Shown here one piece after another: positions 9,814-19,665 of a stretch of 64,000 bases of DNA (its first letter is position 1; every line of letters begins with the position of its first letter). The notes beneath the pieces were generated by a model, which worked only from the letters and a program-made list of their open reading frames with translations, made no database searches and was not told the origin of the DNA. Source of the DNA: Hymenobacter mellowenesis. GTDB taxonomy: Bacteria > Bacteroidota > Bacteroidia > Cytophagales > Hymenobacteraceae. Location: the NCBI RefSeq assembly GCF_030581005.1, contig NZ_JAUQSX010000002.1:496001-560000 (forward strand), written 5' to 3'. Both the position numbers and the translations under genes were made by a program.

Positions 9814-10089
9814 GGGAAACGGTTGTTGGTGGGAAAATGGTGTAGAGGAGTGTAAATGAAAACGGTGGTAGTTTTTAGGGAGAACTGCTAAAAAGACGCA
9901 AGTTACCGGTAGAAGGGCATTAGCGCCTATGTATGACGGGTTTTGGTGGGGAAGTTAACCCCGAATTCAGTAGACAAAGCCACTATTGCTAATTTACAGC
10001 AGCACGACGCGTTTTGCTGGATAAATATCTGACTGCGAGCAGTTTGCTGATGATAAATGTGAAAGTGGAGCTACCTGCCAAATATTCTG

Positions 10090-10121
10090 CTAAGGTAGTC
10101 ATCTGCAAACGATTGCACAAA
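10090..10121 (-). promoter_or_regulatory. susC promoter with an operator in the spacer
   Basis: The minus strand reads TTTG (10121-10118), a 20-bp spacer, then TACCTTAG (10097-10090), one mismatch from the TAnnTTTG -7 consensus. The spacer contains TGCAATCGTTTGCA, an almost perfect TGCAA-N4-TTGCA palindrome at 10104-10117. A protein bound there would block RNA polymerase. The operator form resembles LacI-family sites; the regulator itself is not in the window. Confidence 0.65.
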
Positions 10122-10443
10122 GGTTTGAAAAGAGATTTTTTCGAGCGGATTTTTTATCTGTTTCGCACGATTTTCTCGTTGAACTGCGGAAATCAACCGG
10201 CCAAAAACCAACAAGCCCAAACCCGGCCCGGCCCGGGGCAAGTACACTGCCCGGTGGGCGGTTGGTTCCGGCGCCGAAACGGATTGTGCCGACGCTGTTG
10301 GCCCCAAGTACCTTACCCGTGCCGGGCTCGCTATCGGTGAATGCCGCACCCGGGCACACCGCACAGATAGCGCAGTGACTAATTATGGTACTTCGTTGGG
10401 GAAGCCGTTGATGTAGGCGCGTTGCAGAACGAATTGCTGTTGT

Positions 10444-10451
10444 TACTTTTG
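10444..10451 (+). promoter_or_regulatory. -7 element for the 10467 gene pair
   Basis: TACTTTTG matches the TAnnTTTG consensus exactly and lies 15 bp before the start codon, implying a very short leader. Confidence 0.6.
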
Positions 10452-10466
10452 GCTTTTCCGTAGAAA

Positions 10467-11162
10467 ATGAAAAAGCACCTACTGCTCGTTGCCTTGCTCG
10501 TGGCAACTGCTGGCCTGGACGCCGCTGCTCAGTCCCGCCCGGGCACCCGCAAGCCTGTCCCCAAAGGCAAAAGCAAGCAGGCGCCCGGCTCCAGAGGCGC
10601 CCCGAAGCCGCCGCCTGTGTATTCGCCCATTCAGGCAGGCCGTGCCGATGAGGACGCGCCCCTGCCCATGGTGGTCAGCAAAGTCAAAATCAAAAAGCCC
10701 GTGCTGGTGTACTACGAAGAGCCTGCGCCCGGCAAATCGGTGCAACAGCTCATCATGGCCGAAGAAAACCTGGGCCTGCTCAAAACCCTGGACCTGGAAC
10801 ACCTCATGAGCCGCCGTGAGGTGTTTGTGGATGGCCTCGGCAACCTGGCCCTGCCTGGCAGCGACGTGAACAAGTACCGCCTGCTGGGGACCAGCGCCGT
10901 GGCCGAAGACACCCGCCGCCCCGCTGGCGACGGCCGCTGCTTCTATTCGCGCCTCAAGGTGCCGTCGTCGGGCTTTCTGTATGTGGTGCGCGAGTCGGCC
11001 GAGGAATACCGCCACTTCATCAAAGGCCCCCAGAAAAAAGGCTCGCTTCTTGATTTTCAAGCCAATGGTCTGCCGGGCATCGATTCGGTGCGGGCCGTGT
11101 ACACGCTGCGCAAAATGGACGCCTCCGAGCGCGGTGCCGGCAGCGGCGAAACCATTCGCTAA
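10467..11162 (+). CDS. Secreted protein of unknown function
   Basis: 231 residues. A clear signal peptide (MKKHLLLVALLVATAGLDAAAQ) is followed by a Lys/Pro-rich low-complexity stretch to about residue 55 and then a mixed alpha/beta region without motifs I recognise. The context is more informative: the stop lies 2 bp before the esterase start at 11165, so the two form an operon next to the glycan-utilisation genes. It may be a periplasmic or surface accessory protein. I assign no function. Confidence 0.8.
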   Translation: MKKHLLLVALLVATAGLDAAAQSRPGTRKPVPKGKSKQAPGSRGAPKPPPVYSPIQAGRADEDAPLPMVVSKVKIKKPVLVYYEEPAPGKSVQQLIMAEENLGLLKTLDLEHLMSRREVFVDGLGNLALPGSDVNKYRLLGTSAVAEDTRRPAGDGRCFYSRLKVPSSGFLYVVRESAEEYRHFIKGPQKKGSLLDFQANGLPGIDSVRAVYTLRKMDASERGAGSGETIR

Positions 11163-11164
11163 CC

Positions 11165-12379
11165 ATGAATCCCCGATTGATGCTGAAACGCGCGGCGCTG
11201 TTCGTCAGCACCATGGGTGTGGCGTGCCACATCGCCAGTGCCCAGACCACGCTGCGGCTCACCCGGGTACCGGCCACCACGCCGGCCACGGATACCCTGT
11301 TTGTGGCCGGCTCCTTCAATAGCTGGAACCCGCACAGCACCCGCTACGCCATGCAGAAGCAAGCTGACGGCACCTACCAAATTAGCTTGCCGCAGAGCCT
11401 GGGTAGCATTGAATACAAATTCACGCGCGGCAGCTGGCCGACGGTGGAAGTGGATGATAAAAACCAGGGTATTGCCAATCGCAAAGCCGACCTGACGGCT
11501 GCCCGCGAAATTGCCAACCAAGTGTTGGCCTGGGACGACCAGAGCGGCACCCCCGCCATTCCTAAAAAGCACACCGCTACGCCGCAGGTCCATCTGCTGT
11601 CGGCCTCATTTGCCATGCCGCAGCTAGGGCGGCAGCGGCGCGTGTGGCTCTACCTGCCCGCCGACTACGCCAAGCAGCCTAACCGACGGTACCCCGTGCT
11701 CTACCTGCACGACGGCCAGAACGTGTTTGACGACGCCACCAGCTTCGGCGGCGAGTGGGGCGTGGACGAAACCCTCGACCAACTGCGTCGGGCTGGGCAG
11801 GATGCCACCGGGAGCATCGTCGTCGCGGTTGATAATGGCGACCAGTTCCGCTCCGACGAATACATTCCGTGGGTGAGTACCGAAGCTGAACTGAAAGACC
11901 AGCCCCACCGGGGCGGGCAGGGCCGCCAGTACATTGATTTTTTGGCTTTCACCCTCAAACCCTACGTGGATGCCCACTACCGCACCCGGCCCGAGGCGGC
12001 GCATACCGGCATTGCCGGGTCCAGCCTGGGCGGGCTGATTTCGGTGTACGCCGCCCTGAAATATCCAAAGGTTTTCGGCGCGGTGGGCGCGTTTTCACCA
12101 GCTTTCTGGGTGTGTAATGATTCTCTGCTGAGCTTTGCCAAGACACATCCGGCGGCGCCTACCACCCGTTTTTATTTCGTGAGCGGCACCACAGAATCGA
12201 AGACCATGCTGCCGCTAATGACCGCCTGGCGCGACGAGTTGCGCCGGGAAGGCGTACCCGCCGCGAATATCTCTTTTCACGCCCCGGCCGATGGACAGCA
12301 CCGCGAATGGTTTTGGCGGCGTGAGTTTCCGACGGCGTACCGGTTCCTGTTCGGGCTCAAGGGCTTGCCCAAAAAATAG
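11165..12379 (+). CDS. Secreted esterase with N-terminal glycogen-binding-type (CBM48/AMPK-like) domain
   Basis: 404 residues with a signal peptide ending HIASAQ. Residues ~28-115 resemble the AMPK/CBM48 carbohydrate-binding fold (LFVAGSFNSWNP...YEYKF-type pattern). The rest is an esterase-D-type alpha/beta-hydrolase: YPVLYLHDGQNVFDD, nucleophile Ser in GIAGSSLGGLIS, and a late DGQHREWFW with the likely catalytic His. The combination matches surface esterases that remove acyl groups from polysaccharide. It is co-transcribed with the upstream secreted protein. The true substrate is unknown. Confidence 0.87.
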   Translation: MNPRLMLKRAALFVSTMGVACHIASAQTTLRLTRVPATTPATDTLFVAGSFNSWNPHSTRYAMQKQADGTYQISLPQSLGSIEYKFTRGSWPTVEVDDKNQGIANRKADLTAAREIANQVLAWDDQSGTPAIPKKHTATPQVHLLSASFAMPQLGRQRRVWLYLPADYAKQPNRRYPVLYLHDGQNVFDDATSFGGEWGVDETLDQLRRAGQDATGSIVVAVDNGDQFRSDEYIPWVSTEAELKDQPHRGGQGRQYIDFLAFTLKPYVDAHYRTRPEAAHTGIAGSSLGGLISVYAALKYPKVFGAVGAFSPAFWVCNDSLLSFAKTHPAAPTTRFYFVSGTTESKTMLPLMTAWRDELRREGVPAANISFHAPADGQHREWFWRREFPTAYRFLFGLKGLPKK

Positions 12380-12513
12380 CGCCAAAGCATCGGTAACCTA
12401 ATCCAGTAAAGCAGAGAAAACGCACTTGTAAATCAACTAGTGTTCAAACTAAAAATCTGCTAGTGTCGTATTGAAAACCGAAATGACTTGCTGTTATTTC
12501 AAAAAAGCTCTTT

Positions 12514-12521
12514 TATCTTTG
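12514..12521 (+). promoter_or_regulatory. -7 element of the tryptophan operon promoter
   Basis: TATCTTTG fits TAnnTTTG exactly. A TTG at 12488-12490 lies 23 bp upstream, at the long end of the accepted spacing. The leader peptide begins 31 bp downstream. Confidence 0.65.
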
Positions 12522-12552
12522 CAACGCGTTTAAGAAAAAACGCATTCTCCGC

Positions 12553-12630
12553 ATGAATTTTCAGCGTACTTCTCAGGCTTGGTGGTGGCAGTTCCGAAAC
12601 TTCGGACCGGCCTGTCTGTGCGCTTCGTAA
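12553..12630 (+). CDS. trpL: trp leader peptide with three consecutive Trp codons
   Basis: A 25-residue reading frame beginning MNFQRTSQAWWWQFRNFG and ending at TAA 12628-12630. Codons 10-12 are TGG TGG TGG (12580-12588). It sits between the operon promoter and a perfect terminator hairpin ahead of trpE, the classic arrangement for ribosome-mediated attenuation. When charged tRNA-Trp is scarce, a ribosome would stall at these codons and allow readthrough. This assignment is from sequence only, but a WWW run in this position is hard to explain otherwise. Confidence 0.85.
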   Translation: MNFQRTSQAWWWQFRNFGPACLCAS

Positions 12631-12658
12631 AATCACCTTTGATTTTGCCTTTGACCAC

Positions 12659-12690
12659 AAAAGCCCGGCCCCTCGCCGGGCTTTTTGCTT
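12659..12690 (+). terminator. Attenuator hairpin of the trp operon
   Basis: AAAAGCCCGGC (12659-12669) pairs perfectly with GCCGGGCTTTT (12675-12685) around a 5-nt loop and is followed by more T-rich sequence. A weak antiterminator candidate is GGACCGG (12604-12610) pairing with CCGGCCC (12665-12671), 7 bp with one A-C mismatch. It would be free when a ribosome stalls on the Trp codons and covered when the ribosome reaches the leader stop. Confidence 0.85.
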
Positions 12691-12741
12691 TTATTCCCTT
12701 CCGAGTCGCTGCTTCGGCTCATCCCCTTACCACCTGCTTCC

Positions 12742-14169
12742 GTGCCTTACCAACTCATTACCCGCCACCGCCGCCTGCTGGCCGACACCGTGACCCCGGT
12801 GGGCCTCTACCTGCGCCTGCGCGACCAGTATTCCAACTGCCTACTGCTGGAAAGCGCCGACTACCACGGCCAACAGAACGCCTTCAGCTACCTGGTGTGC
12901 GAGCCGCTGGGCACCTTTGAGCTGCGGCGCGGGGGGGAGCTGCGGCAGGCGCTGCCCGGCCAGGCACCTGGTAGCGTGATGCTGCAGGAGCCGCGCCAGG
13001 CCCTAGCCGAGCTGCGGCGCTTTGCCGCCGCCTTCGCGCCCGATGCAGCGGCGGCCAAAATGCCGTTCATCAGCACCGGCTTGTTTGGCTATATGGGCTA
13101 CGAGGCCGTGCAGAGCTTTGAGGACGTGACGTTTGACGCGGCTAAGGTGCCGGCCGGGGACGTGCCGCTCATTCGCTACGGCGTGTATCGCTACGTCATT
13201 GCCTTCAACCACTTCCGCCAGGAGCTGTACCTGTTTGAGCACCGCGTGGCGGGCGAGGAATATGCCGAAGCCGACGGCCTTGACCGCCTCGAGAACCTGG
13301 TTCGCAATCCCAGTGTGCCGGCCTTCGACTTCGCCACCGTGGGGGAGGAGCAAAGCAACCAGACCGACGCCGAGTTTCTGGCGCGCCTCACGCAGGGCCA
13401 GGCGCACTGCCTGCGCGGCGACGTGTTCCAGATTGTGCTCTCGCGGCGCTTTCAGCAGGGTTTTTCGGGCGATGAGTTCAATGTGTACAGGGCGCTGCGG
13501 TCCATCAATCCCTCGCCTTACCTGTTCTATTTCGACTACGGCGACTGCAAAATTTTCGGCTCCTCGCCCGAGGCGCAGGTGCTGGTCCAGGGCCGCGAGG
13601 CCAGCCTGTACCCCATCGCGGGCACCTACCGCCGCACCGGCGACGATGCCGCTGATGCCGCCGCCGCCCAGCGCCTGGCCGCCGACCCCAAGGAAAACGC
13701 CGAGCACGTGATGCTGGTCGACTTGGCCCGCAACGACCTGGCCCGCCACGGCACCCAGGTACAGGTGCGTACGCTGCGCGAAATCCAGTTTTACTCGCAC
13801 GTCATTCACCTCGTCAGCCACGTCACGGCCCAACTGGATGAAGGCACCGACACGCTGCAAGTTGTGGCCGATACCTTCCCGGCCGGCACGCTCTCGGGTG
13901 CGCCCAAGCACCGCGCCCTGCAATTGATTGATGGGCTGGAACCCACGGCGCGCGGCTACTACGGCGGCTGCATCGGCCACTTGGGCTTCGATGGTAATTT
14001 CAACCACGCCATCATGATTCGTTCGTTTTTGAGCACCGGCAACCAGCTGTATTTCCAGGCCGGGGCGGGCGTAGTGGCCGCCTCCAGCGTACAGTCGGAG
14101 CTGGAAGAGGTGCACCACAAGCTGGGGGCCTTGCGCGCGGCCTTGCGGGCGGCGGGAGAAGTCAGATAA
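12742..14169 (+). CDS. trpE: Anthranilate synthase component I
   Basis: A 475-residue chorismate-utilising enzyme that makes anthranilate with ammonia supplied by TrpG. I chose the GTG at 12742 (VPYQLITRHRRLLADTVTPV) because upstream codons overlap the attenuator. The N-terminal LLLES motif (residues ~33-37) is the Trp feedback-binding segment, so allosteric inhibition is probably retained. The C-terminal half carries the chorismate-binding block: SSPEAQVLV, PIAGTYRR, ENAEHVMLVDLARNDL and the FPAGTLSGAPK signature. First structural gene of the operon. Confidence 0.96.
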   Translation: MPYQLITRHRRLLADTVTPVGLYLRLRDQYSNCLLLESADYHGQQNAFSYLVCEPLGTFELRRGGELRQALPGQAPGSVMLQEPRQALAELRRFAAAFAPDAAAAKMPFISTGLFGYMGYEAVQSFEDVTFDAAKVPAGDVPLIRYGVYRYVIAFNHFRQELYLFEHRVAGEEYAEADGLDRLENLVRNPSVPAFDFATVGEEQSNQTDAEFLARLTQGQAHCLRGDVFQIVLSRRFQQGFSGDEFNVYRALRSINPSPYLFYFDYGDCKIFGSSPEAQVLVQGREASLYPIAGTYRRTGDDAADAAAAQRLAADPKENAEHVMLVDLARNDLARHGTQVQVRTLREIQFYSHVIHLVSHVTAQLDEGTDTLQVVADTFPAGTLSGAPKHRALQLIDGLEPTARGYYGGCIGHLGFDGNFNHAIMIRSFLSTGNQLYFQAGAGVVAASSVQSELEEVHHKLGALRAALRAAGEVR

Positions 14170-14173
14170 AATT

Positions 14174-14279
14174 GAACGGCATGCAGAGCGCAGCGAAGCA
14201 TCTCGCCTGTGGCAGTAAATCAGCCGATTGAATTAGTTAAAGCAAGCGAGATGCTTCGCTACGCTCTGCATGACGTTCT
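14174..14279. repeat. Palindromic repeat, family A copy 1
   Basis: Inverted arms of ~35 bp (left ATGCAGAGCGCAGCGAAGC, right the reverse complement with one change) around a ~35-bp spacer. It lies between trpE and trpG and would form a long hairpin in the operon mRNA. Confidence 0.9.
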
Positions 14280-14294
14280 ATAATTCATAATGCC

Positions 14295-14864
14295 ATGAAA
14301 ATCCTCGTTCTCGATAATTACGACTCCTTCACCTACAACCTGGTGCATCTGCTGCGCGACCTCGGCCACGGCCCCAACCTGACCGTGACGCGCAACGACC
14401 AGCTGACGCTGGAATCGGTAGCTGCCTACGATGCCATCATGCTGTCGCCCGGGCCCGGCGTGCCGGCCGAGGCGGGCCTGATGCCCCAGATTATCAAAGC
14501 CTATGCGCCCACCAAGCGCATTCTGGGCGTGTGCCTGGGCCATCAGGGGCTGGCCGAAAGCTTCGGCGCTTCGCTCTACAACATGCCCGCCGTGCTACAC
14601 GGCGTGGCCAACGAAGCTGAAGTGACCGTGGCCGACGAGCGGCTGTTTGCCGGACTGCCGCCGCGCTTCCAGGTAGGGCGCTACCACTCCTGGGCCGTGC
14701 GCCCCGAAACCATGCCCGCCGAGCTGGAAACCACCGCCCGCGACGCCAACGGCGAAGTACTGGCCTTCCGCCACCGGCAGTTCGACGTGCGCGGCGTGCA
14801 GTTCCACCCCGAAAGCATCCTCACCGAGCACGGCGCCCGAATGCTGGAAAACTGGTTGAGCTAG
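14295..14864 (+). CDS. trpG: Anthranilate synthase component II (glutamine amidotransferase)
   Basis: A 189-residue class I glutamine amidotransferase that supplies ammonia to TrpE. It has the standard opening ILVLDNYDSFTYNLVHLL, the oxyanion motif SPGPGVP, nucleophile Cys80 in GVCLGHQG, and the catalytic His and Glu in VQFHPESI. The triad is complete. It follows trpE after one palindromic repeat. In some bacteria the same subunit also serves 4-amino-4-deoxychorismate synthase (PabA), which cannot be excluded here. Confidence 0.96.
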   Translation: MKILVLDNYDSFTYNLVHLLRDLGHGPNLTVTRNDQLTLESVAAYDAIMLSPGPGVPAEAGLMPQIIKAYAPTKRILGVCLGHQGLAESFGASLYNMPAVLHGVANEAEVTVADERLFAGLPPRFQVGRYHSWAVRPETMPAELETTARDANGEVLAFRHRQFDVRGVQFHPESILTEHGARMLENWLS

Positions 14865-14884
14865 GACACTAAGTATGAATCAGG

Positions 14885-14985
14885 TCGTCATGCTAAGCCA
14901 AGTCGAAGCATCTCTACCGCGTAAGTAATCAATGCTGTTGCAACGAAGCTGTAGAGATGCTTCGACTTCGCTCAGCATGACGTTC
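14885..14985. repeat. Palindromic repeat, family A copy 2 (diverged)
   Basis: Arms CGTCATGCTAAGCCAAGTCG and its near reverse complement flank a ~30-bp spacer between trpG and trpD. This is the most diverged copy, with AGTCGAAGC in place of the usual CAGCGAAGC. Confidence 0.85.
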
Positions 14986-15003
14986 AGGAAATAAAACCAA
15001 GTT

Positions 15004-15999
15004 TTGAAACAGATTCTCAACAAGCTTTTCGACCACCAGCCCCTGACGCATGCCGAGGCCCACGCCGCCATGCGCCAGCTGGGCGAGGGCGGCGCCAACC
15101 CAGCCGAAACCGCCGCCTTCCTGGCCGTGTACCGCATGCGGCCCATCACGGTGGCCGAGCTGGCCGGTTTTCGGCAGGCCTTGCTCGATTTGAGCCGCGA
15201 CCCTCAGCTAGGTACCCACGAAGTGCTCGACATCGTGGGCACGGGCGGCGACGGTAAAAACACCATCAATATCTCCACGCTGGCGTGCTTTGTGGTGGCC
15301 GGCACGGGGGTGCAGGTGGCCAAGCACGGCAACTTTGGCGTCTCGTCGGTGTCGGGAGCCTCGAACGTGTTGGCGCATTTCGGCTACGATTTCGAAGCCA
15401 GCTCCGACCAGCTACGGCGGCAGCTGGAGCGCGCTAATATCTGCTTTCTGCACGCGCCGGCTTTCCATCCGGCGATGCGGCACGCGGGGCCGGTGCGGCG
15501 GGAGTTGGGCTTGCGCACGTTCTTCAACATCCTGGGGCCGCTGGTGAACCCGGCCCGGCCCGCCGCGCAGCTGCTGGGCGTGTTCAGCCTGGAATTGCAG
15601 CGTGTGTACTACTACCTGATGCAGGCCACTGGCACCCGCTACGCCGTGGTACACGCCCTCGATGGCTACGACGAACTGGCCCTGACCGGACCGGCTAAGG
15701 TGGTTTCCTCGTTCGAGGGCGAGCGCCTACTCACCGCCGAATCCTTGAACCTGGCCGCCTGCACGGCCGAAGATTTGGCCGGCGGCGCTACCATAGCCGC
15801 TGCCGCCGAGATGTTTAAACAGGTGCTGGATGGCCACGGCACTGCCGCCCAGCGCAACGTAGTAACAGCCAACGCCGCCCTGGCCCTGCGTTGCGCCCGC
15901 CCCGGCCTGAGCTGGGACGATGCCCTGGCGTTAAGCCGCGAATCATTGGATTCGGGCGCTGCCAAAAGGGCCTTTGAAACCATGCTGGCCACTCAATAA
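15004..15999 (+). CDS. trpD: Anthranilate phosphoribosyltransferase
   Basis: 331 residues. It transfers phosphoribose from PRPP to anthranilate. The start is TTG at 15004 (MKQILNKLFDHQPLTHAEAH), which gives the full family length; no better ATG precedes it. Diagnostic motifs are the PRPP-binding GTGGDGKNTINIST near residues 79-92, the KHGNFGVSSVSGASNVL loop, and HPAMRH...FFNILGPLVNP. It is a stand-alone trpD, not fused to trpG. The rare start codon may reduce its translation. Confidence 0.96.
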   Translation: MKQILNKLFDHQPLTHAEAHAAMRQLGEGGANPAETAAFLAVYRMRPITVAELAGFRQALLDLSRDPQLGTHEVLDIVGTGGDGKNTINISTLACFVVAGTGVQVAKHGNFGVSSVSGASNVLAHFGYDFEASSDQLRRQLERANICFLHAPAFHPAMRHAGPVRRELGLRTFFNILGPLVNPARPAAQLLGVFSLELQRVYYYLMQATGTRYAVVHALDGYDELALTGPAKVVSSFEGERLLTAESLNLAACTAEDLAGGATIAAAAEMFKQVLDGHGTAAQRNVVTANAALALRCARPGLSWDDALALSRESLDSGAAKRAFETMLATQ

Positions 16000-16048
16000 A
16001 TTTTTACATGGCGCGACACAAACCCTGCGCGCTGTTGTTTTCCAAGTC

Positions 16049-16876
16049 ATGTCCCAAACCACCATCCTCGATACAATCGTCGCGCACAAGCGCAAGGAAG
16101 TAGCCGGCCGCCGCGAGCTGGTGCCCGTGAAGCTGCTGGAAAGCAGCCTGTATTTCCGCTCGCAGCCGCTGTCTTTGCGCCAGTATTTGCTGCGTGAAAA
16201 CGGCAGCGGCCTCATCGCCGAATTCAAGCGCAAGTCGCCCTCCAAAGGCTGGATAAACCAGTACGCGCCGGTGGAGCGCACCACGCTGGGCTACATGCAG
16301 GCCGGCGCGGCGGCATTGTCCATCCTCACCGACGCTGAGTTTTTTGGCGGGAAAAACGAGGACCTGACCACGGCCCGGCGCTTCAATTTCTGCCCCATTC
16401 TGCGCAAGGATTTTGTGGTGGATGAGTACCAGATTCTGGAAGCCAAAAGCATCGGGGCCGATGCCGTACTGCTGATTGCGGCCGTTCTCACGCCTGATGA
16501 GATTGATTCACTGGGCCGGCTGGCCCGCTCGCTGGGCCTCGAAGTGCTGCTTGAAGTGCACGACGCCGATGAGCTGGCCCGCTCGGCCAACGCCGACGCC
16601 GTGAATCTGATTGGTGTGAACAACCGCAACCTCCACGATTTCAGCCTTAGCCTGGATACGTCGCTGGCGCTGGCCGCCGCCATTCCCACGGAGTTCGTGA
16701 AGGTATCGGAAAGTGGCATTTCCAGCGCCGCCGCCATCGGGCAGCTGCGCGAGGCCGGCTACCGGGGATTTTTGCTCGGCGAAGCCTTTATGCGCCACGC
16801 CCGGCCCGAGCGAGCCTGCGCGGCCCTGGTGCAAGAAATTGCAGCCCTGCCGAAAGCCGAATCCGCCATTGCCTAG
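16049..16876 (+). CDS. trpC: Indole-3-glycerol-phosphate synthase
   Basis: 275 residues; a TIM-barrel enzyme that closes the indole ring of CdRP. The ATG at 16049 (MSQTTILDTIVAHKRKEVAG) fits the family start. It has the conserved IAEFKRKSPSKG near residue 60, the catalytic-lysine segment LRKDFVVDEYQI, EVHDADEL, GVNNRNL, and SESGI with the phosphate-binding end LLGEAFMR. Fifty bases separate it from trpD. It is separate from trpF, unlike the fused enterobacterial enzyme. Confidence 0.96.
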   Translation: MSQTTILDTIVAHKRKEVAGRRELVPVKLLESSLYFRSQPLSLRQYLLRENGSGLIAEFKRKSPSKGWINQYAPVERTTLGYMQAGAAALSILTDAEFFGGKNEDLTTARRFNFCPILRKDFVVDEYQILEAKSIGADAVLLIAAVLTPDEIDSLGRLARSLGLEVLLEVHDADELARSANADAVNLIGVNNRNLHDFSLSLDTSLALAAAIPTEFVKVSESGISSAAAIGQLREAGYRGFLLGEAFMRHARPERACAALVQEIAALPKAESAIA

Positions 16877-16885
16877 TTGCCGGAA

Positions 16886-17608
16886 ATGAAAACACCCCGC
16901 CCCAACCTATCGGCTTTGGCCGTCGCCACTGGTGTGCCCGGCGCGGTGGTCCCAGCGGCATCGGCCGCTACTCCACCGCGGTTGCTGGTGAAAGTGTGCG
17001 GTATGCGCGACGCTACGGCGCTGACCGACGTGGCGAAGCTGGAACCCGACTTTCTGGGCTTCATTTTCGCGCCGAAGTCGCCCCGCTTTGTGGGAGAGGC
17101 ACTCGCTGCTGAACAGGTGCGCACCCTGCCGCCGAACATCTGGAAAGTAGGCGTATTCGTGAACGAGTCCACCGAAAACATCCTCGCCACGGCACACCGC
17201 TACGGCCTTGCCGCCGTGCAGCTCCACGGCCAGGAAACTCCCGCGCAGTGCGAGGAACTGAACGAGGCTGGCCTGCTGGTGATGAAGGCATTTTCGGTGG
17301 GGGAGAAGGTTGATTTTGATGCCCTGCTGCCTTACGTGCCGTATTGCGACTTCTTTTTATTCGACACCAAAGGCGCGGCGCCGGGCGGTAACGGGGCCAC
17401 TTTCAACTGGAATTTGTTGTCAACTTACAACCTGCCCGTGCCTTACTTCTTAGCCGGCGGGCTGGGTTTGGAACACGCCGCCGAACTATCGGCCCTGAAT
17501 CTGCCCGGGCTGGCCGGCGTGGACCTGAACAGCGGCTTTGAAACCGCGCCCGGCGTGAAAGATGCCGGCCGGGTAGCCGAAATGCTCAAAGTGTTGCGTG
17601 CCGCCTGA
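16886..17608 (+). CDS. trpF: Phosphoribosylanthranilate isomerase
   Basis: 240 residues. It catalyses the Amadori rearrangement of phosphoribosylanthranilate. The barrel starts at VKVCGMRD, with the catalytic Cys in that motif, followed by GFIFAPKSPRFV, VQLHGQE and FLFDTKG with the catalytic Asp, and ends LPGLAGVDLNSGFET. About 32 residues rich in Ala/Pro/Val precede the barrel, more than is usual, so the real start could lie downstream. Nine bases separate it from the trpC stop. Confidence 0.94.
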   Translation: MKTPRPNLSALAVATGVPGAVVPAASAATPPRLLVKVCGMRDATALTDVAKLEPDFLGFIFAPKSPRFVGEALAAEQVRTLPPNIWKVGVFVNESTENILATAHRYGLAAVQLHGQETPAQCEELNEAGLLVMKAFSVGEKVDFDALLPYVPYCDFFLFDTKGAAPGGNGATFNWNLLSTYNLPVPYFLAGGLGLEHAAELSALNLPGLAGVDLNSGFETAPGVKDAGRVAEMLKVLRAA

Positions 17609-17653
17609 CGGTCCGTCTAACTACTCAATACGAACTACTTGCTACTAAATCAT

Positions 17654-18847
<1,194 letters not shown>

Positions 18848-18867
18848 CCTTCGCCCGCCAAGTTATT

Positions 18868-19647
18868 ATGAACGACCGCCTTCACCACGCCTTCGCGAGC
18901 AAGCACAACCTGCTCAACATGTACTACACCGCCGGCTACCCCGGCCTGCACGACACCCTGCCGCTGGCCAAATCGTTGGTTGAAGCTGGGGCCGATATAC
19001 TGGAAATCGGTATGCCGTTCTCCGACCCGCTGGCCGATGGTCCGGTCATTCAGCACAGCAGCGCCGTGGCGCTGGCCAATGGGATGAACCTGCCGGTACT
19101 GTTTGAACAGCTCCAAGAGCTGCGCGCCGCCGTGCCCGAAACACCCGTGCTGCTCATGGGCTACCTCAACCCAGTGCTGCAGTTCGGCGTGGAGAAATTC
19201 CTGCAAAAAGCCGCCGAAGTAGGTGTCGATGGCCTGATTCTCCCGGACTTACCGCTCGATGAGTACGAAGAACAGTATCATGCGCTGTTCCAGCAGTACG
19301 GCCTGAAAGCAGTTTTTCTCATCACGCCCCAAACTTCGGAGGAGCGAATTCGCCGCCTCGATGCCTTGTCCGACGCCTTTCTTTACCTCGTGTCCGGCCC
19401 CGGCACCACTGGCGGCACCACCCTGGCCGACCTCGAAGCGCAGGAGCAGTACTTCGAGCGCATTGCCGGCATGAAGCTGAAAACCCCGCGCCTTATCGGC
19501 TTCGGCATCGCCGACAAAGCGGGCTTCGACCGCGCCTGCAGCCACGCCGAAGGCGCCATCATCGGCTCGGCCCTCATCCGCGCCCTGGAGGATGCGGAGG
19601 ACGCGCCGGCCACGGCCGGGCGCTTCGTGCGGGGTATAAAGTCCTGA
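18868..19647 (+). CDS. trpA: Tryptophan synthase alpha subunit
   Basis: 259 residues. It cleaves indole-3-glycerol phosphate to indole for TrpB. It has the catalytic Glu in DILEIGMPFSDPLADGPVIQ (the Asp of the second half is the other catalytic residue), GVDGLILPDLP, and SGPGTTGG for phosphate binding. It begins 20 bp after trpB. This is the last trp structural gene; a palindromic repeat separates it from the DAHP synthase. Confidence 0.97.
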   Translation: MNDRLHHAFASKHNLLNMYYTAGYPGLHDTLPLAKSLVEAGADILEIGMPFSDPLADGPVIQHSSAVALANGMNLPVLFEQLQELRAAVPETPVLLMGYLNPVLQFGVEKFLQKAAEVGVDGLILPDLPLDEYEEQYHALFQQYGLKAVFLITPQTSEERIRRLDALSDAFLYLVSGPGTTGGTTLADLEAQEQYFERIAGMKLKTPRLIGFGIADKAGFDRACSHAEGAIIGSALIRALEDAEDAPATAGRFVRGIKS

Positions 19648-19665
19648 TTTTAAAAATATAGCTAC

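Larger units (their letters stand above)
9814..10466. other. Divergent intergenic region between susC and the secreted-protein gene
   Basis: 653 bp with no convincing gene. It holds the susC promoter and operator (10090-10121) and the promoter of the rightward gene (10444-10451). The part from 10170 to 10380 is GC-rich, with a small hairpin around GGGCAAGTACACTGCCC (10235-10251), and otherwise shows nothing I recognise. Confidence 0.6.

Noticed and set aside
10350..10444. Possible relic of a protein C-terminus (YINGFPNEVP on the minus strand)
   Set aside because: Only 17 residues between stops; no flanking remnant supports it.
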